Assembly: GCA_016859345.1 (NCBI GenBank)
Contig: CM029115.1
Location: forward strand, 15,711,001-15,775,000
DNA from: Istiophorus platypterus
Lineage: Eukaryota; Chordata; Actinopteri; Istiophoriformes; Istiophoridae
Direction of reading: 5' to 3'
Length of the DNA stretch: 64,000 bases
In this document: positions 26,254-38,000 of the stretch, one piece after another
Numbering within the stretch: the first letter of the stretch is position 1
Layout: the number at the start of each line of letters is the position of its first letter
The notes under the pieces: generated by a model
What the model was told of the DNA's origin: nothing
Database searches by the model: none
What the model saw: the letters and a program-made list of their open reading frames with translations, nothing else
Program-made: the position numbers and the translations under genes

Positions 26254-27583
26254 AACACTTTCCCTCTCTGACCCAGTTTCTGTGAAACAGTTAACGACAG
26301 TGGCACAATAAGAGGTCAATAGATGTCCAAATTACACAACACATAACATACATACTCCCTTTATTTCTCAAAGAAACTTGGCAATTTGAGAGTCACTCAT
26401 CTTGCAGAATGATATAAATTTTATAAAAAGATTGTCCTGTATTTTTAACATTTCCAATTTCATGTCACTCTATATGGACTTTTTCACTTTCACCACTGCT
26501 TTGAAATGCGTAGAACATTTGATTAATGGCGAAATGCTCAATTCCTTTACACAGTTATCAGTTTAAGCCACAGCTGCTTGTTTCTGTGTTTTATGCTTAT
26601 AGACATTTTTTTTATAACAGCATATTAAGTTGCTGTACTGGCTACTTCAGTGTTACTGTTTGACTCCTTACAAAACAAGTGTTACTACACTGTTTGTCCT
26701 AAAGAGCCCAAACCCAAGAGTGTTAAAATGGTAAAAGAAAAGAAAATATATGTATATAATGGTTAAAAATCACAAACAGATGTTAGGGCCCCAGATGTGA
26801 TTTTATATCAATCATGACCTCACACCTGTTGTGCAGAAGATTATTTGCATTATGAGAGGCTGTGAAAGTCCACACTTATTTAAAATGCAGTCAACATTTT
26901 TTTCTATACAGTTGTTCAAACTATTTCTCAGGGATACAGGGCAGATTTGCTCCTATGAACACTATGTTGCCATCCAACTAAGATGATCTCTCAGCCTGGA
27001 CACTAAAATGCAAAGATTATTTTACTGGTAATCGCCAGCTTTTTGGAAACCCCTGGAAAAGCCTTTGCTACTTTAATGGCAATTTTCACTCCCAATCATT
27101 TCTAACCATCAGAGCCCACAGTCCTACACACATATAGTATTTTGGCGAAGATATCGCACTATATGCCACATACATGCAACTCAGCCTTTCTTTCTGTTTC
27201 TCCATTTCTCTATGAGATCAAAACATATCTGAGTGATTATAACATCTGTTTAGGGCTCTGATTAAAAGAGAGACCCACATTAAAATGGTAGGGGCTAATA
27301 CAGTCAGATGAAACTTGTGTTTTGAATGCTCAGAGTAAAATCCATGGAAAAGAAACATACACACACATCAACTCAAAACAAAATTCTCAAAAAACAAACC
27401 ACTCGCACAAACCCACCTATAGAAGGCGAACATAACCAAAGCATTGCCAGTGATGCCCAGAGTCCCTATGACAAAGACGAATAAAGCGACAATGTAGTGA
27501 GCATGGTCCGGCACATCCACTTTGCTGAAGAAGCTGCTCTGGGTGTGTGCTTTCTCTGGCTCCATACTCTCAGTGGACCACAT
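18685..27583 (-). CDS. opn4x: Melanopsin, Xenopus-type (opn4x), complete, 9 coding exons, 556 aa
   Basis: Exons: 27417-27583, 23750-23883, 22800-23003, 22344-22515, 21976-22137, 20545-20652, 20169-20340, 19292-19438 and 18685-19089. All have GT-AG introns and compatible phases, and they total 1,671 nt. The product is a retinaldehyde-binding Gq-coupled opsin of the photoreceptor plasma membrane. Visible hallmarks are Asn47 (TM1), Asp75 (TM2), the Cys102-Cys180 disulfide pair, Tyr105 at the invertebrate-opsin counterion position, DRY at 126-128, retinal Lys298 in IIAKAST and NPFIY at 304-308. An in-frame TGA two codons upstream fixes the start at Met1 or Met7. LRNLPNYFIMNLAVSDF, the WSSKRRT loop and the tail motif PRIIVISPTSES resemble the Xenopus-type rather than the mammalian-type protein, from memory of these families. 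The 241-residue cytoplasmic tail is Ser/Thr-rich, as expected for kinase and arrestin control. Confidence 0.95.
20545..22515 (-). CDS. opn4x: opn4x exons 4-6: second extracellular loop to TM7
   Basis: Exon 4 (22344-22515) starts SYIPEGLMTSCTWDYV, containing the loop-2 cysteine, and carries TM5. Exon 5 (21976-22137) holds the third intracellular loop with RSEWKLAKIAF and TM6, including VLSWSPYAC. Exon 6 (20545-20652) starts HANILSPYSKAVPA and carries the retinal lysine and the NPFIY motif, ending HNKYR. The long third loop and the LAKIAF sequence are typical of Gq-type rhabdomeric opsins. Acceptors are cttctag, ctacag and atccag; donors are GTACTG, GTAAGA and GTAAAG. Confidence 0.95.
20900..20951. 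repeat. (GT)n-rich microsatellite
   Basis: Imperfect GT repeat with TATG and TTTG interruptions in opn4x intron 5. Confidence 0.9.
23750..23916 (-). CDS. opn4x: opn4x exon 2 with acceptor inside a (GT)n microsatellite
   Basis: The exon proper is 23750-23883. It encodes SNKKLRNLPNYFIMNLAVSD and the rest of TM2 up to GEM, covering intracellular loop 1 and TM2. Directly upstream on the minus strand is an uninterrupted (TG)n run of about 30 bases (23,886-23,916) that ends in TAG and serves as acceptor. No pyrimidine tract other than the TG repeat is present for at least 30 bases. The phase (AG from exon 1 plus T) gives Ser56, the residue expected in Xenopus-type melanopsin. Confidence 0.9.
24101..25530 (-). 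mobile_element. Degraded Tc1-like (Tc1/mariner) DNA transposon
   Basis: About 1.43 kb in opn4x intron 1. The ends are imperfect inverted repeats: aaaagtctgggtaccc at the left and the complement aaaaggttcgggcacc at the right. A second copy of the end motif (aaaagtttgggcaccc) near 24,258 gives the IR/DR layout of many fish Tc1 elements. Minus-strand coding remnants are clear at 24,674-24,874, with DEIKIQLLGHIEQRY, WRK, PTVKHQGGSIMFWAC around the second catalytic Asp. The overall arrangement matches the common vertebrate Tc1 family from memory. The frame is broken by stops and indels, with internal T-runs, so the copy is dead. Confidence 0.9.
24674..24874 (-). pseudogene. Tc1 transposase fragment
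   Basis: This is the longest surviving open segment of the transposase, about 66 codons. It covers the region around the second acidic residue (SPDEIKIQLLG) and the GGSIMFWAC strand. Sequence on both sides is recognisably transposase-derived but out of frame. It is a fossil with no expected function. Confidence 0.85.
26158..26257. repeat. (GCAC)n/(CA)n compound microsatellite
   Basis: A GCAC-repeat block grades into a long CA run in opn4x intron 1. Translations of this run in several frames are artefacts. Confidence 0.95.
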
Positions 27584-30500
27584 GGTTCAAACACCTCATC
27601 AGGACTGCCAACCTGGCAGGGTGCAATAGGTCTACCAGTTTGTAATCCACTTCAATTTGCTTGTGTCGGGCCTCCATTGTTGTATCATTTGAAGAAGCGA
27701 TGCAGTAAAGACATGCAGTATCTTCTTTAGATAAAAATACATTAAGGTCTAAATTGATCAAGTTTCACTTTGTTAGTTGTTTTCAAGGGAAGGTAACCCT
27801 TGTCCTTCCCATCATAAACAATCCATCCAGTACTATGAACTAAATATGAAGGACTAGGTCATTTCCACTTCGTAAAGATGTGAAATGACAAATCAAATCA
27901 AGTCCATAGGTTTTCCTCTGGAGAAAAAAAAAAACTAGAAAAGTAAAAAAAGTTGATCCATATAAAATGATATATTTTTTAGAATCCCAAGCATTATTAG
28001 GATGTCAATTTTGCATTAGTCAGAAAATATCTGTAATAAAATGCAGAACATGAAAAATGAGCTATTCCTCTTTTACTTCTTTGTCCAGTAGTGTTAGAGG
28101 CTTGATGATGTCCACAGCTGTTCACACATTAGTTTTCTCCAAATGTACTTTAGAAGCAACATCCTCTCTGTTATTCCCCTCTGGTCTGCAGTCTCCCACC
28201 TGCAGCTTCCAAATGTTTCCTGTCTGATTCTTGGGTTATTGAGTTGATAATATTGTCCAGTACATTAAATCCTGCACTCATTACACATTGTCACTGTCGT
28301 TCCACTCAGTGTTAGCCTGCAGCCTCTTCACCCATCACACCAGCTGTGCACCAAGCTCTGAATCAGTGGCCTGTCTCTGATTATCTTGCCAACTAAAGAC
28401 TTCTAACCTCTCATCTCTCTCTCCATGTGTTTCTCGCTCACAGTCCCATGTTGCTCTGTGTTGCTCTCCCAACCCTGCCCTCTTGTCATACTCTGCCTCA
28501 CTCTCTCTCTCTCTCTCCTCAAAATCACTGCCTCCCCTGTTTCTTTCTCTCTCTCTCCCTCTCTCTCTCTCTGTCTCTCTCTCTCTCTCTCTGCCACCCC
28601 CTACCCATCCTTCATATAATATGGCCCAGCCCTGAGCTCTAACCCTTTAACTACCAGATTCTTACATAACAGACATGATGTTCACTTACACTACCAGTAT
28701 TAACAGCCATTTTAGCTCAGACACTCCTCAGACTTTGTAAACTAGACATGCACACAATGATGCATGTACATCACCTTTTGTTTCTACTGATTCCTGCAAA
28801 GTGTGCAATTCATTACAGCAGTCAACTGTGTAAAGTGACTACTCTGTTTTGTCATACCTCTTGCATGCACACAAGAAACCATGAATGCTGCACAGACGTG
28901 CACATTCGCTCGTCAAAATGGTGCACGATCAGCTGTGGCATCATTGTGTCAATAAAAAGCTCAGACTTTATAAGATTATTCACTGAGCCACTCATGGAGT
29001 CGGTCCAACTAATTGCCCAATCGCTCATAACATATAGAGCCAATTCACCACTGCTCTGACTCACAAGGAACACATCAGGATCCAGTATACACACACACAC
29101 ATGCACGCACACACACGCACACACACACACACCATCATCTTACCACCTTCATACCATCCCTTCAGCTATACAGGTTATTCATGTGTAGAAGGGAATGCTT
29201 TCAGAAAATCATTATTCCCTCCGGTAAGAGAACACGAAAAAAGTGAACCCCAAAGCCAAAATATAATGGTGCAGTTATTATAAATGAATTCTCACTGTCA
29301 ACAGGATAATTGTATAATTTGGAAATAAATGAAGGAAATCAATAGCATTTAAGACTGGTTTGTTAATTCCATGTGTGGTATTGTTTTGCATTAATTCAGT
29401 AATATCATGACAATGCAGTGTCTCAGTTTAGAATAAACACATCAACAATTAAAAATAAGTTATCAGAAATATAGTCATATATAATTTACACTGCAACAAC
29501 TGAGAATCGGTAAAACCATCATCTTGTAGTAAATAAGGCAAAATTGTATTTCTTGGTTAAATGTTGCACTGTGTGTATCTAACAAAGTATGCATAATGTC
29601 TAAAATAAGAAGACTTCTTATAAATGTATTATTAACAGTGATGTTTATTTACTCAAGATCAGTTTCATGGAATATGTTGGAGCACGATAATGCCCTGCTC
29701 TGAATGATATTATTACTGCCTGTAGGACATAGGTCGGAAACATGCCACATCTGCTGGTCGTTGCTTTTTATGGTGCTGGACATGTTGATAAAAGGAGATG
29801 AAGGGAAGAGAGAGAGTTGAAGAATGCAGAGCTTAGACAGAGATGCCAACTAAGCCCCCAAAGCAAAGGATAGCCTTAATCTGCACACTGTGCATGCATG
29901 TGTACCACTGTTTGATCTACTTGGACAAAGAACTTGTATGATACTGTATGGGTGTGTCATTTGTGCACGTGTGTTTGTGCGTGTGTGTGTGTTTTGCATG
30001 TGCCTGAATGCATGTCTGTTCATGTATCCAAGTATGTTTACTTGTGCACATGCATGTATATATGCACTTGATCACAGAGATATCACAGAGGATTACTGTT
30101 GTAGGCTTCTGCCAGCGTCAGAAACCAAATCACAGTTATAGTCTTTATGGTTACATGTCGACACAGTGGGCATATATACAGAAGGACATCTAATGAATAA
30201 TGTATTGTATGGGAATATGATTCCCAATTCAAGACCCTAGAAACAAAGCACTATACAAAGGTGGAAATGCAAATTTTAACAAGATGAAGCACCCTCTTTA
30301 TTACATAAATCGGGCCAAATTTGCTTTACATTAACTGTGAATATAAGGCAACTTGTCATGTCAATACTGTCTGACCCAGCTTGCATTAGTGAGGGATTAG
30401 ACAAAGATGAGAGAGGCAAATCACACTTGTCATCCAACTCTTCTGCACTGTACATGACAGCTCTCTCAGACGTGAACAGCCAGTGGTAGAAAAATGCTTT

Positions 30501-33096
30501 GATTTTGATATAGTGGCACTCTGTGCAATGAATTGAAAGTAGACATATGCTACAGTATGTTGAATGTAATCTGTCTTTGCATTCCAGCAAAAGTCACGAA
30601 GCAAATTCATACATATGAGAGATCAAGTTGCTTTACATGAACGGATTAAAACATATGGCTGAGTACATACTGCATATCATAAAAATAGTCATTACATAAA
30701 AAACATTTTTAGAAAGAATTAATGACTGCGTAGAAATGTTATTAGGTATTAATTTGAATCAATTTTGATTTCAGGAGAAATTTCCTTTCTCTAGCAAACC
30801 ATCAAAAGAAAAAAAGAAGTGGCTTTGCTCTTTTTTCCCGTGGGAACACTGGGAGGCCTGTAACAGAAGACCTAACCAACCTGAGGGTTGACAATGAAGA
30901 AATAATTCAGAAACATCTTTCAGCAGCTCTCTGTAGTTTCCCCTCCATTTCACTCAATGTGATCCAGATTAATGACCTTGTCTTGTTGGAAAAACACATT
31001 GGTGTTGTGGAATTCATAGAGCATGTCCTGGACAATGAAGTTCAGTATTCCACATGTCAATGAGTCAATTACTATCGAACCAGCTGGCAGTGCTGGTGCT
31101 TAGGTCCTGGGCTCAAATCCCCTGCTTAAAGATATAGCTGGCTTTTGGTCTGTAGTGGAAAGAGACTAATTATTATTGAGTGGTACTGGCCCTGAGTCCA
31201 GGCCTGTGTCCTCTGGCACATGAGTCAGTTGAAGATCAATACATCACAACACAGTTATAGATACTGTGTAGAGCACCATCAGTGACAAAAAATATGCCCT
31301 AGGAGGATGAATGTCAGGTGCCTCTTGCCCTGAAGTGGCTTCTTTAGCAGTGGTGACTGGCCTCATTTTTAATTCTGATTAAATCTTTTTTGATTCAAGT
31401 GGGAGAATAGCACAATCTTCCTATCTCACAATTTTGGTGAAATCCTTTTCCGCATCAGCACCAAACGCTGATTACATGCTGCTTGGCTCATCAGATTGTA
31501 ATCCCACCAAATTTTAATTGTGTCAAGTACTAAGTACATCATGGTGTAATGTAACTTGTGGTATTTATTAGAAATACCTTTAAATGCTCTCACAGATGAC
31601 TCAGGAATAACACATGGAAGAAACTTTCTTTTCACATAGTAAGTTTGTCTAATGCAGAGTAAATGAACTGGTTTGGCTCTAGAGGACAGTGTGTCATCTT
31701 TTTTCATTTTAATACCACTGATGCTGTGATCATTTGTCTGCTGTTTTGGATGTTGCGTTGGATGAAGTGAAGTGAAGTGAAGTGAAGTGATGAACTGAAG
31801 TTTTGCATTTTAACTGTTCCATGTTTAATGGCTATGACAGAGCTATCAATCTAAGATACCACTTATTGTAATGATGTGCAATGTGATAATGCGCAGGTTG
31901 TCAGCCGCACTAACACAGTACTGGTTGTGAATAAAATCTCAGCTAACTGTACTTTTGTAAAAGTAGACAAACATTTACCTTCTCCTCTGGTTTCCGTTAG
32001 AAATGTGAAACAGTCAAACAGGAAATGATGGATATGGTATCGAGCTTTAATTCTCACATGTAATGCATGTCTTAAGCCTCTTTAGTGTCTGCCTGGCTTT
32101 CTGTTAACCACCATACAGAGAATCTAGGTTATAGATCAAATGATGTGGAAAAAGCAGGTCATAACATGCTCTTCAGTAAGTGGAATGAATTTCAGTCAAT
32201 AAAAAAACATCACAGTGGGACACTGGAACTCCCGTCCATCTCTTTCTGTCAATCTATCTCTTTTTCTCATTGTCTCACCTTCTATTTGCATCTCTCTCTG
32301 AAATGTAAGCAGTGGAATTAATTCTGATATAGTTTTTTTATTATGAGAAGTGATAGGGATTGACTTGATCATCAGAGATACAGAACATACATACAATATA
32401 GATACATTGATTATGTGAGGAGCTAGTTTTTGTAGCTTAGATTGCAGGGGTTCAGTGGTAATACATACAATAAGCGAAGAAGAATGTATCCTGCCTGTTG
32501 TTATACAATATCATTATGCTAAAGTAAGGTGTTAATATAACAGAAGTGGGAGTGTAACCAGGATGACTGTGTCTTGTTAAATTCCTACCTTACTCTTAAA
32601 ATCTTTTAATGGATTTTATAGAAATATTTTATAGAAAGCATTGAAATTATTTGAATAGCAGTTCAGTTTTGTAATGTGTCCCAGTTTCTCTTTTTGCAGA
32701 CACCCACATGTTCTTTTACACAAAAAACATGGCAGACCACTCACCATAAAACCTAGAAACGAGACTGCATGACGCAGTTTTAACTCAGGAACAATTAAAA
32801 TCTATGTCTATGTTAGGTGAAGGGATATAAGTCTGCTGTTAGGAGGGACAGGGAAAATATAGATATGATATGAAGCATAGGGGCCACATTAATATATATG
32901 TGCTCACAAGTTTTGGGACTCCATGTTTAGAGCAAAATCTGAAAAATCATTGAAATTCAAAGGAATATGAGATCAAGCCATAAGTCTAACAAGTGTGTAA
33001 TTTGAAAGCACATAGTCAAAAGTGTTTCTGGGATTCTTAATGCAAGGCACCAGTCAGAGTCAAATAGATTGAAAATAGTTTCTTTTCACATTGTGT
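27584..33096. other. Intergenic region upstream of opn4x
   Basis: No coding exon recognised on either strand. This should contain the opn4x promoter, any non-coding first exon, and the 3' UTR of the reeler gene next to 33,096. Besides (CT)n at 28,496-28,592 it holds (CA)n at 29,089-29,131 and five gtgaa-type units at 31,766-31,790. No TATA box or GC-rich block stands out near 27.6 kb. Confidence 0.5.
28496..28592. repeat. (CT)n microsatellite
   Basis: Long CT-rich run with short interruptions, about 0.9 kb upstream of the opn4x start codon. Confidence 0.95.
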
Positions 33097-33209
33097 TCAC
33101 CCCAGCACCTGTAATATCAGAAAAAATATTACGAGGAGAAGCAAAGGTTTTTCAGCACTAGCCATTCCAGCAACCGCACCTGTTGCCAAATCAAGACTCC
33201 TTGGTTTCC
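33097..33209 (-). CDS. Last exon of the reeler gene: hydrophobic GPI-type tail
   Basis: The acceptor is cttctcag|GG and the frame continues from exon 4 (Arg, then G|GG = Gly161). The exon encodes KPRSLDLATGAVAGMASAEK and then a leucine- and isoleucine-rich end that finishes at VLG and TGA. No charged residues follow the hydrophobic run, which argues for GPI attachment rather than a transmembrane anchor with a cytoplasmic tail. The likely attachment residue is one of the small residues in GMASA. Confidence 0.85.
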
Positions 33210-35091
33210 CTGAGAAGTAGAAGATAAGGACAAATCATCTCAAACGTTCTTCTTTTTATATTTATATTGGATCTGTCGCTCTGCTGTACCTACCTCTGGT
33301 CAGAGTGTTGGACCTTACATTAACCCAGAAGACTGTGCGCTGCTGAGCTACTGTGGCCCTGAAAAACGACAGTGTTATAATGCAGAGATGTTTCATGCTT
33401 AGGTAGCTGTGCTTCATTCAAAAAATGGAAGATCCAGTTTGTAAAGAAATTCATCTCCTTCCCCATTTAAAATTGTATCAAGCACTTGCTTTCTACAAAA
33501 TGGTGCCCTACGCACTTACACTGAATAAAGAAAGTTGCTAAATTTGGACCTTTGGGAATGAACTATATATATTCTAGAGGAAATGCTATTGAGCAAATTT
33601 TATACACTCATAAAATCCAACTGTTACAGAAATGAAAAAAACAAAACAAAAAAACCATACGTGTCCTATGAGAGCAGAGTAGATATTGTTCATATTTGTG
33701 ATAATAAAACAGATTAAAAGGTGTTTTTGCTTTACATGAAGTAGACAGGGCTTGTAGAGTTGGGTGGTATCCATCTGTATACCGTGGTGTTGCCCTTAAG
33801 GTTGGTGTTGGAATGAGTAACAGCACCTTGTGGATTACCGTTGCACTGTGAACATAAAACATTCAGTCTCTCTAGTTAAGTCCGCATATCATGCTCTATC
33901 CTCCTGGTAAATTCAAATGAAAAAGGGCACAAAGGCATAAGAAGGTGCAGAGTTTTCTGAGACAATTTGGACATTGACATAAGATATATTTTGTCATTTT
34001 ATTTTGAGGACTTTTTTGGGTTTCTTTTTCTTGGCTGGACAATTGCCACGTGCATTGTTTTGTAGTTAGAGGTTTGCAGCTGTGTAGATTCTTAACACAC
34101 AAAACATATCCCTTCCTAGCATTTTAACAGCTGTTAATAGCTTATGTGCAAAGTGCCTAAGAGTCACCTCAAGAAACCTTGTGTCTGGAGGAGGAAGTTG
34201 CCAGCTCCCCAGTGTGTTAGTGCTGCTAAGTGTTCGAGCTTCCAGAAGCACACCTCTGTATTCTGGTCCAGTGATAGTCACTGGAGGAAAACACAGCAAA
34301 ACAGTAGTTATTTTATAATGATCTCATTTGACACAAAAAAATATATTTTAAACTCTCCTATACTAGCCTGTTTGTGTTTGATTAGAGTTAAAGGATCACA
34401 GAACAGATCACAGTTGTTTGACTTGCTATATGTATTCACAGCCTTTGAGCTAAATCACTGATGAATAAGAGGTATATTGATAATGAGACTATAAGGCTAA
34501 TCAAGATGGTTTTTAAGACAGCAATAGTGTAAAAAGTTGGCATTTAGTCCTTAGTCCTCAGTCACAAGTAGGAGCATACACATACATAGATGAGGTAAGA
34601 GGCGACAAAAAAATCTGAATAAATTTCCCCATTTTAATATGTAAAAACACTGGTCTCATGTCAACATTAGCACTAATATAAAGGCTTAACAAGAAAGTTA
34701 TTTCACATCTGCAGACGTCACATAAATCCCAACGTTTGAGATATGAAGATATGAGTGTATCTGTGTTCATCCCAGCATAAAATCCCTGAGAATAAGATTA
34801 AGAAACTAAAATTATTGTTAATAGCACTATTAGTCTTACTAGCAATGTTGTAACAAATAGTGGAGTATCATCTCTGAGAACAGGATTTGACATCTTACCT
34901 GTGATGGGAGTGCCTGGTTGAAACGTCCTGGCATTGGTGAGAAGAACATAGGGTGCTGGAGAAGACTGAGGCTGAACCCCCATGTGGCGAGGCATCATAT
35001 CCTCACAGGCACCAGTGGGAGCACCAGTGGGGTAGCCACTAACAAAACAGAGCACTTGAAGTGCAAAGAAGATGGGCAACAACAGCTCCAT
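33097..35091 (-). CDS. Small secreted reeler-domain protein with GPI-anchor-like C-terminus, 197 aa, 5 exons
   Basis: Exons: 34899-35091, 34168-34280, 33736-33845, 33294-33358 and 33097-33209. All junctions are GT-AG and phase-compatible, and they total 594 nt including TGA. Residues 1-19 are a signal peptide (MELLLPIFFALQVLCFVSG). Residues about 20-155 form one reeler domain: ACEDMMPRH (Cys29), YRGVLLEAR, GSWQLPPPDTRFLEC (Cys103), GAVTHSNTN and VAQQRTVFWV. N-glycosylation sequons lie at Asn121 and Asn131. The C-terminus is a small-residue stretch (GAVAGMASAEKP) and 15 hydrophobic residues with nothing after them, the pattern of a GPI signal. The reeler is closest to those of FRRS1-like proteins and insect immune-type defense proteins (noduler/Hdd11), but DOMON and cytochrome b561 are absent. 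Function unknown; a pathogen- or matrix-binding surface protein is a guess. Confidence 0.9.
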
Positions 35092-38000
35092 CGGACTGAA
35101 TTAAAAAGCTCCTGCACTGGGAGCTTAAGAATGAAAAAAAGTGGTATATGAGGATACACAGAACTGAGCCAACAGTCTGACACTATTGCTGAGTCACACA
35201 ACCAAAAAATTGAATTTTCTCTAAGTATCACTTCTCAAACCATGTAATGTGCTTTCACATGCATGATCTCAAGGTTTCCTGAAAAGGATACAGCAGTGAT
35301 ATTCATGCATATCAGAGCGAAAAAAAGGTCAATTTTCCAAAATTTTTCAATTTGTCTATCTCATACTTAAAAATTATCCCGGCCAAGGGAAATAAGAAAA
35401 CAATTTCCAAGAAAATCACATGATAACTACTTAAGAGTACAGTCCATACAAATTTGCCATTACACTGCACTCTAGTTCAATATTTAAAACATTTTTAAAA
35501 ATATAAAATCCATGTGAACAATTAAATCACCGTTCAAAAAAGAATATAAAGGCTCTCAAACAATAACTAATGCCTATTTTTGTTAGGGTTTATTCTTGAC
35601 ATAAAGTTGACCACACGACATGTGAGAACATTTTTGACTCGGCCGTATATATCCTCCCCTATGGATGCTGCTGGCTGCAGCAGCATGAAATACACATTAT
35701 GTAAAATAACCTGCAAGTGAAGGCAAGTGCTGCAGTTAATCCCCCAAAACCCCTACACAGAGCCAAACCTTATGCCAGTGTAGTCTGTGCTCGATGCTCT
35801 TTATCTTGTCTCATCTTTATTAAATGTGGATTCTGAGTTTATTGCCCATCTATCAGCACATTTGCCATCAAAAATCAGCACAAAAACCTACAGTCTACCT
35901 CTAGAAATCTGATACAGTAGACTACATAGTAAGTAGTAGGATGTAGACAGTAATAGTGCCACCTCGGAAGTTGACTGTTTGGAAGCAATTATATCAAGCA
36001 ATATATCTGGTGTGATGTTGATAGACCAGAAGCTGGGTTTCTTTATGAGGACAACTGAGCTATGGCATAGCACAACATTTTCATGTAGACATAGAAATCG
36101 ATAGTGGGCTTCCAGAGGACAATATAGTATGAGTCTGTCCTCAGCCAAGTCTCATTCATTCATGTGCCAAGCATGAATATTGCCACTCAAAATCTTATTC
36201 CAGTTTTTATTATCATACATCTCCTGAGTCTCTGATTTAGTAGTTATCAGAAAAGGTTGTCGGGGGGAAAAAAAAAAAATCCACTTTTCTAAATTCATGC
36301 ACATGTGTAATCTTTGTGCCTAAAGGATTAGACTCTCATTTGTTGTATTTAAGTATTTCTGAGAGGGTCAGAGCGAGAGCTGATTATGTAGTTGAGTGTC
36401 CTCAAAACTTGTTTAATCTTTTGTTTCTAAAAAAAAGGATTTGTCTTTAACAAATCAGGAATAAAGACATGATTAAAAAAGAAGCGAATCTCTCGCTGAG
36501 ACCACTTCAATGTCAGTACTTTGGAAAAATAAAAAGCATTACAGGTCTTGTGATTAATATCAGAGAAGAGACAGAAGAGAAGGTCTGTCTTCAACATTTC
36601 ACACTTACCCTCTGATGTCTGCAGAATGTATCTATCATTTATATTACACATAAAAGAACAGCCGTTTGAATTTGACAGGAAGAGGAAGAAGCAGACTATG
36701 CTTTTAATCTAAACAGAGCCGGGCACCTCATACGGTGGGTACTGCACTTACCTGAGAATACCTTATTCCTTGACATGTTCTCTCTAGCCCTCATCTCTTT
36801 AAATATACATTTCTCTTCATAGTAGAACTGTACTCTTTCATTATTTACTAAGGGATATATGATTTAAGAATGACTTTAAGATGCATTATAGCAGAGCCTG
36901 CTAATCTTTTTCCCCCCCTTTGCCGACTGACTTATGGCCATGTTGAGTGATAATGTTCCAGCTGATTACTGAATCAATGGTGAGGCATATGCTGACTAAT
37001 TCATTTCCCATGCATTTTAAGAGTGTTTTGTCCTCTGTACCATAACAACATTTTCAAAATTGTTGTCTTTTTTTGTTCATGGTTTGAGATAAGTTTGCTT
37101 AAAATGAGAATCTAGGTAGAAAAAAGTACGTAACTAATTATTTTGAGATTAAATTAGGGGGGAAATGGTCAAGAATGATGATGTACAGATACATTTCCTC
37201 AAATCTGACATTGTAAGGTAGGACAAATAGGTGGAAACAATCAAAATAGCACAATTCCCTTTTGGGCTGGACTAAATATAGTCTTAGCCTCCTCCCCTTA
37301 ATACAGTAGGCTATGTTCTTTTAGAGTAGCGAACATGGGGACTAAAAATCCAACAGAACATGTCTTTGTTTGGTAACACAGTACCTAAAAGCTGATGTGA
37401 GCAAAGGTTGAAAAAAAAAGGATGTGCACAAAGACAAAGGTCAAGTGACTTTTCCTGTAATTTGAGCATCCATCTCTTCAATTTAAAGCCCGAGGTTCTC
37501 TGACTCAGCCGACAGACACACTAGAACCAGTAGAAGGTGCAAGCCCATTTCCGCCATGGTTCAATATGTATATTGAATGTGAAAAGTCTTTTCATTGTTG
37601 TTTTCATTCCAGTTTGCCCAGTACAACTTATTGCTTGTAATAATTGCAAAGCCTTTCGTGCATACAGAACGCAATGAATCTTCAATTTTTCACATCTTTA
37701 ATGTTAATTCTCGCTTTGTGCACTTTGTCACCAATGTATTGATTGTTTAATTTTATCTCACACAGACAGTTTGTTTATAATCTGACTGTTTGCTATGATC
37801 AGGCTCATAAACTTCATTGACGCTGCTTCTTGATTTTTTTTTTTTTTTTTTTTTAAGTTTGCTCTACTTAAACAAGACGATGTGTTTGTTTAAAGTACTG
37901 GTAATGGGGTTGTGTCGGAAATCACAAATACTGACAGCCAAAACAACCTACATGGCCAGATGCATAGTGAGTGAATATAAGGTTTTTTCAGCAATTTGGG

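Noticed and set aside
18685..27583. Calling the opsin mammalian-type opn4 (opn4m)
   Set aside because: Loop and tail sequences (NKKLRNLPNYF, WSSKRRT, PRIIVISPTSES) match the Xenopus type as remembered; mammalian-type melanopsins have RTPANM and a different tail.
31081..31140. tRNA-derived SINE suggested by gctcaaatcccc
   Set aside because: Only a B-box-like string is present; no A box, no tail and no second copy was seen. A similar string near 41,850 is equally isolated.
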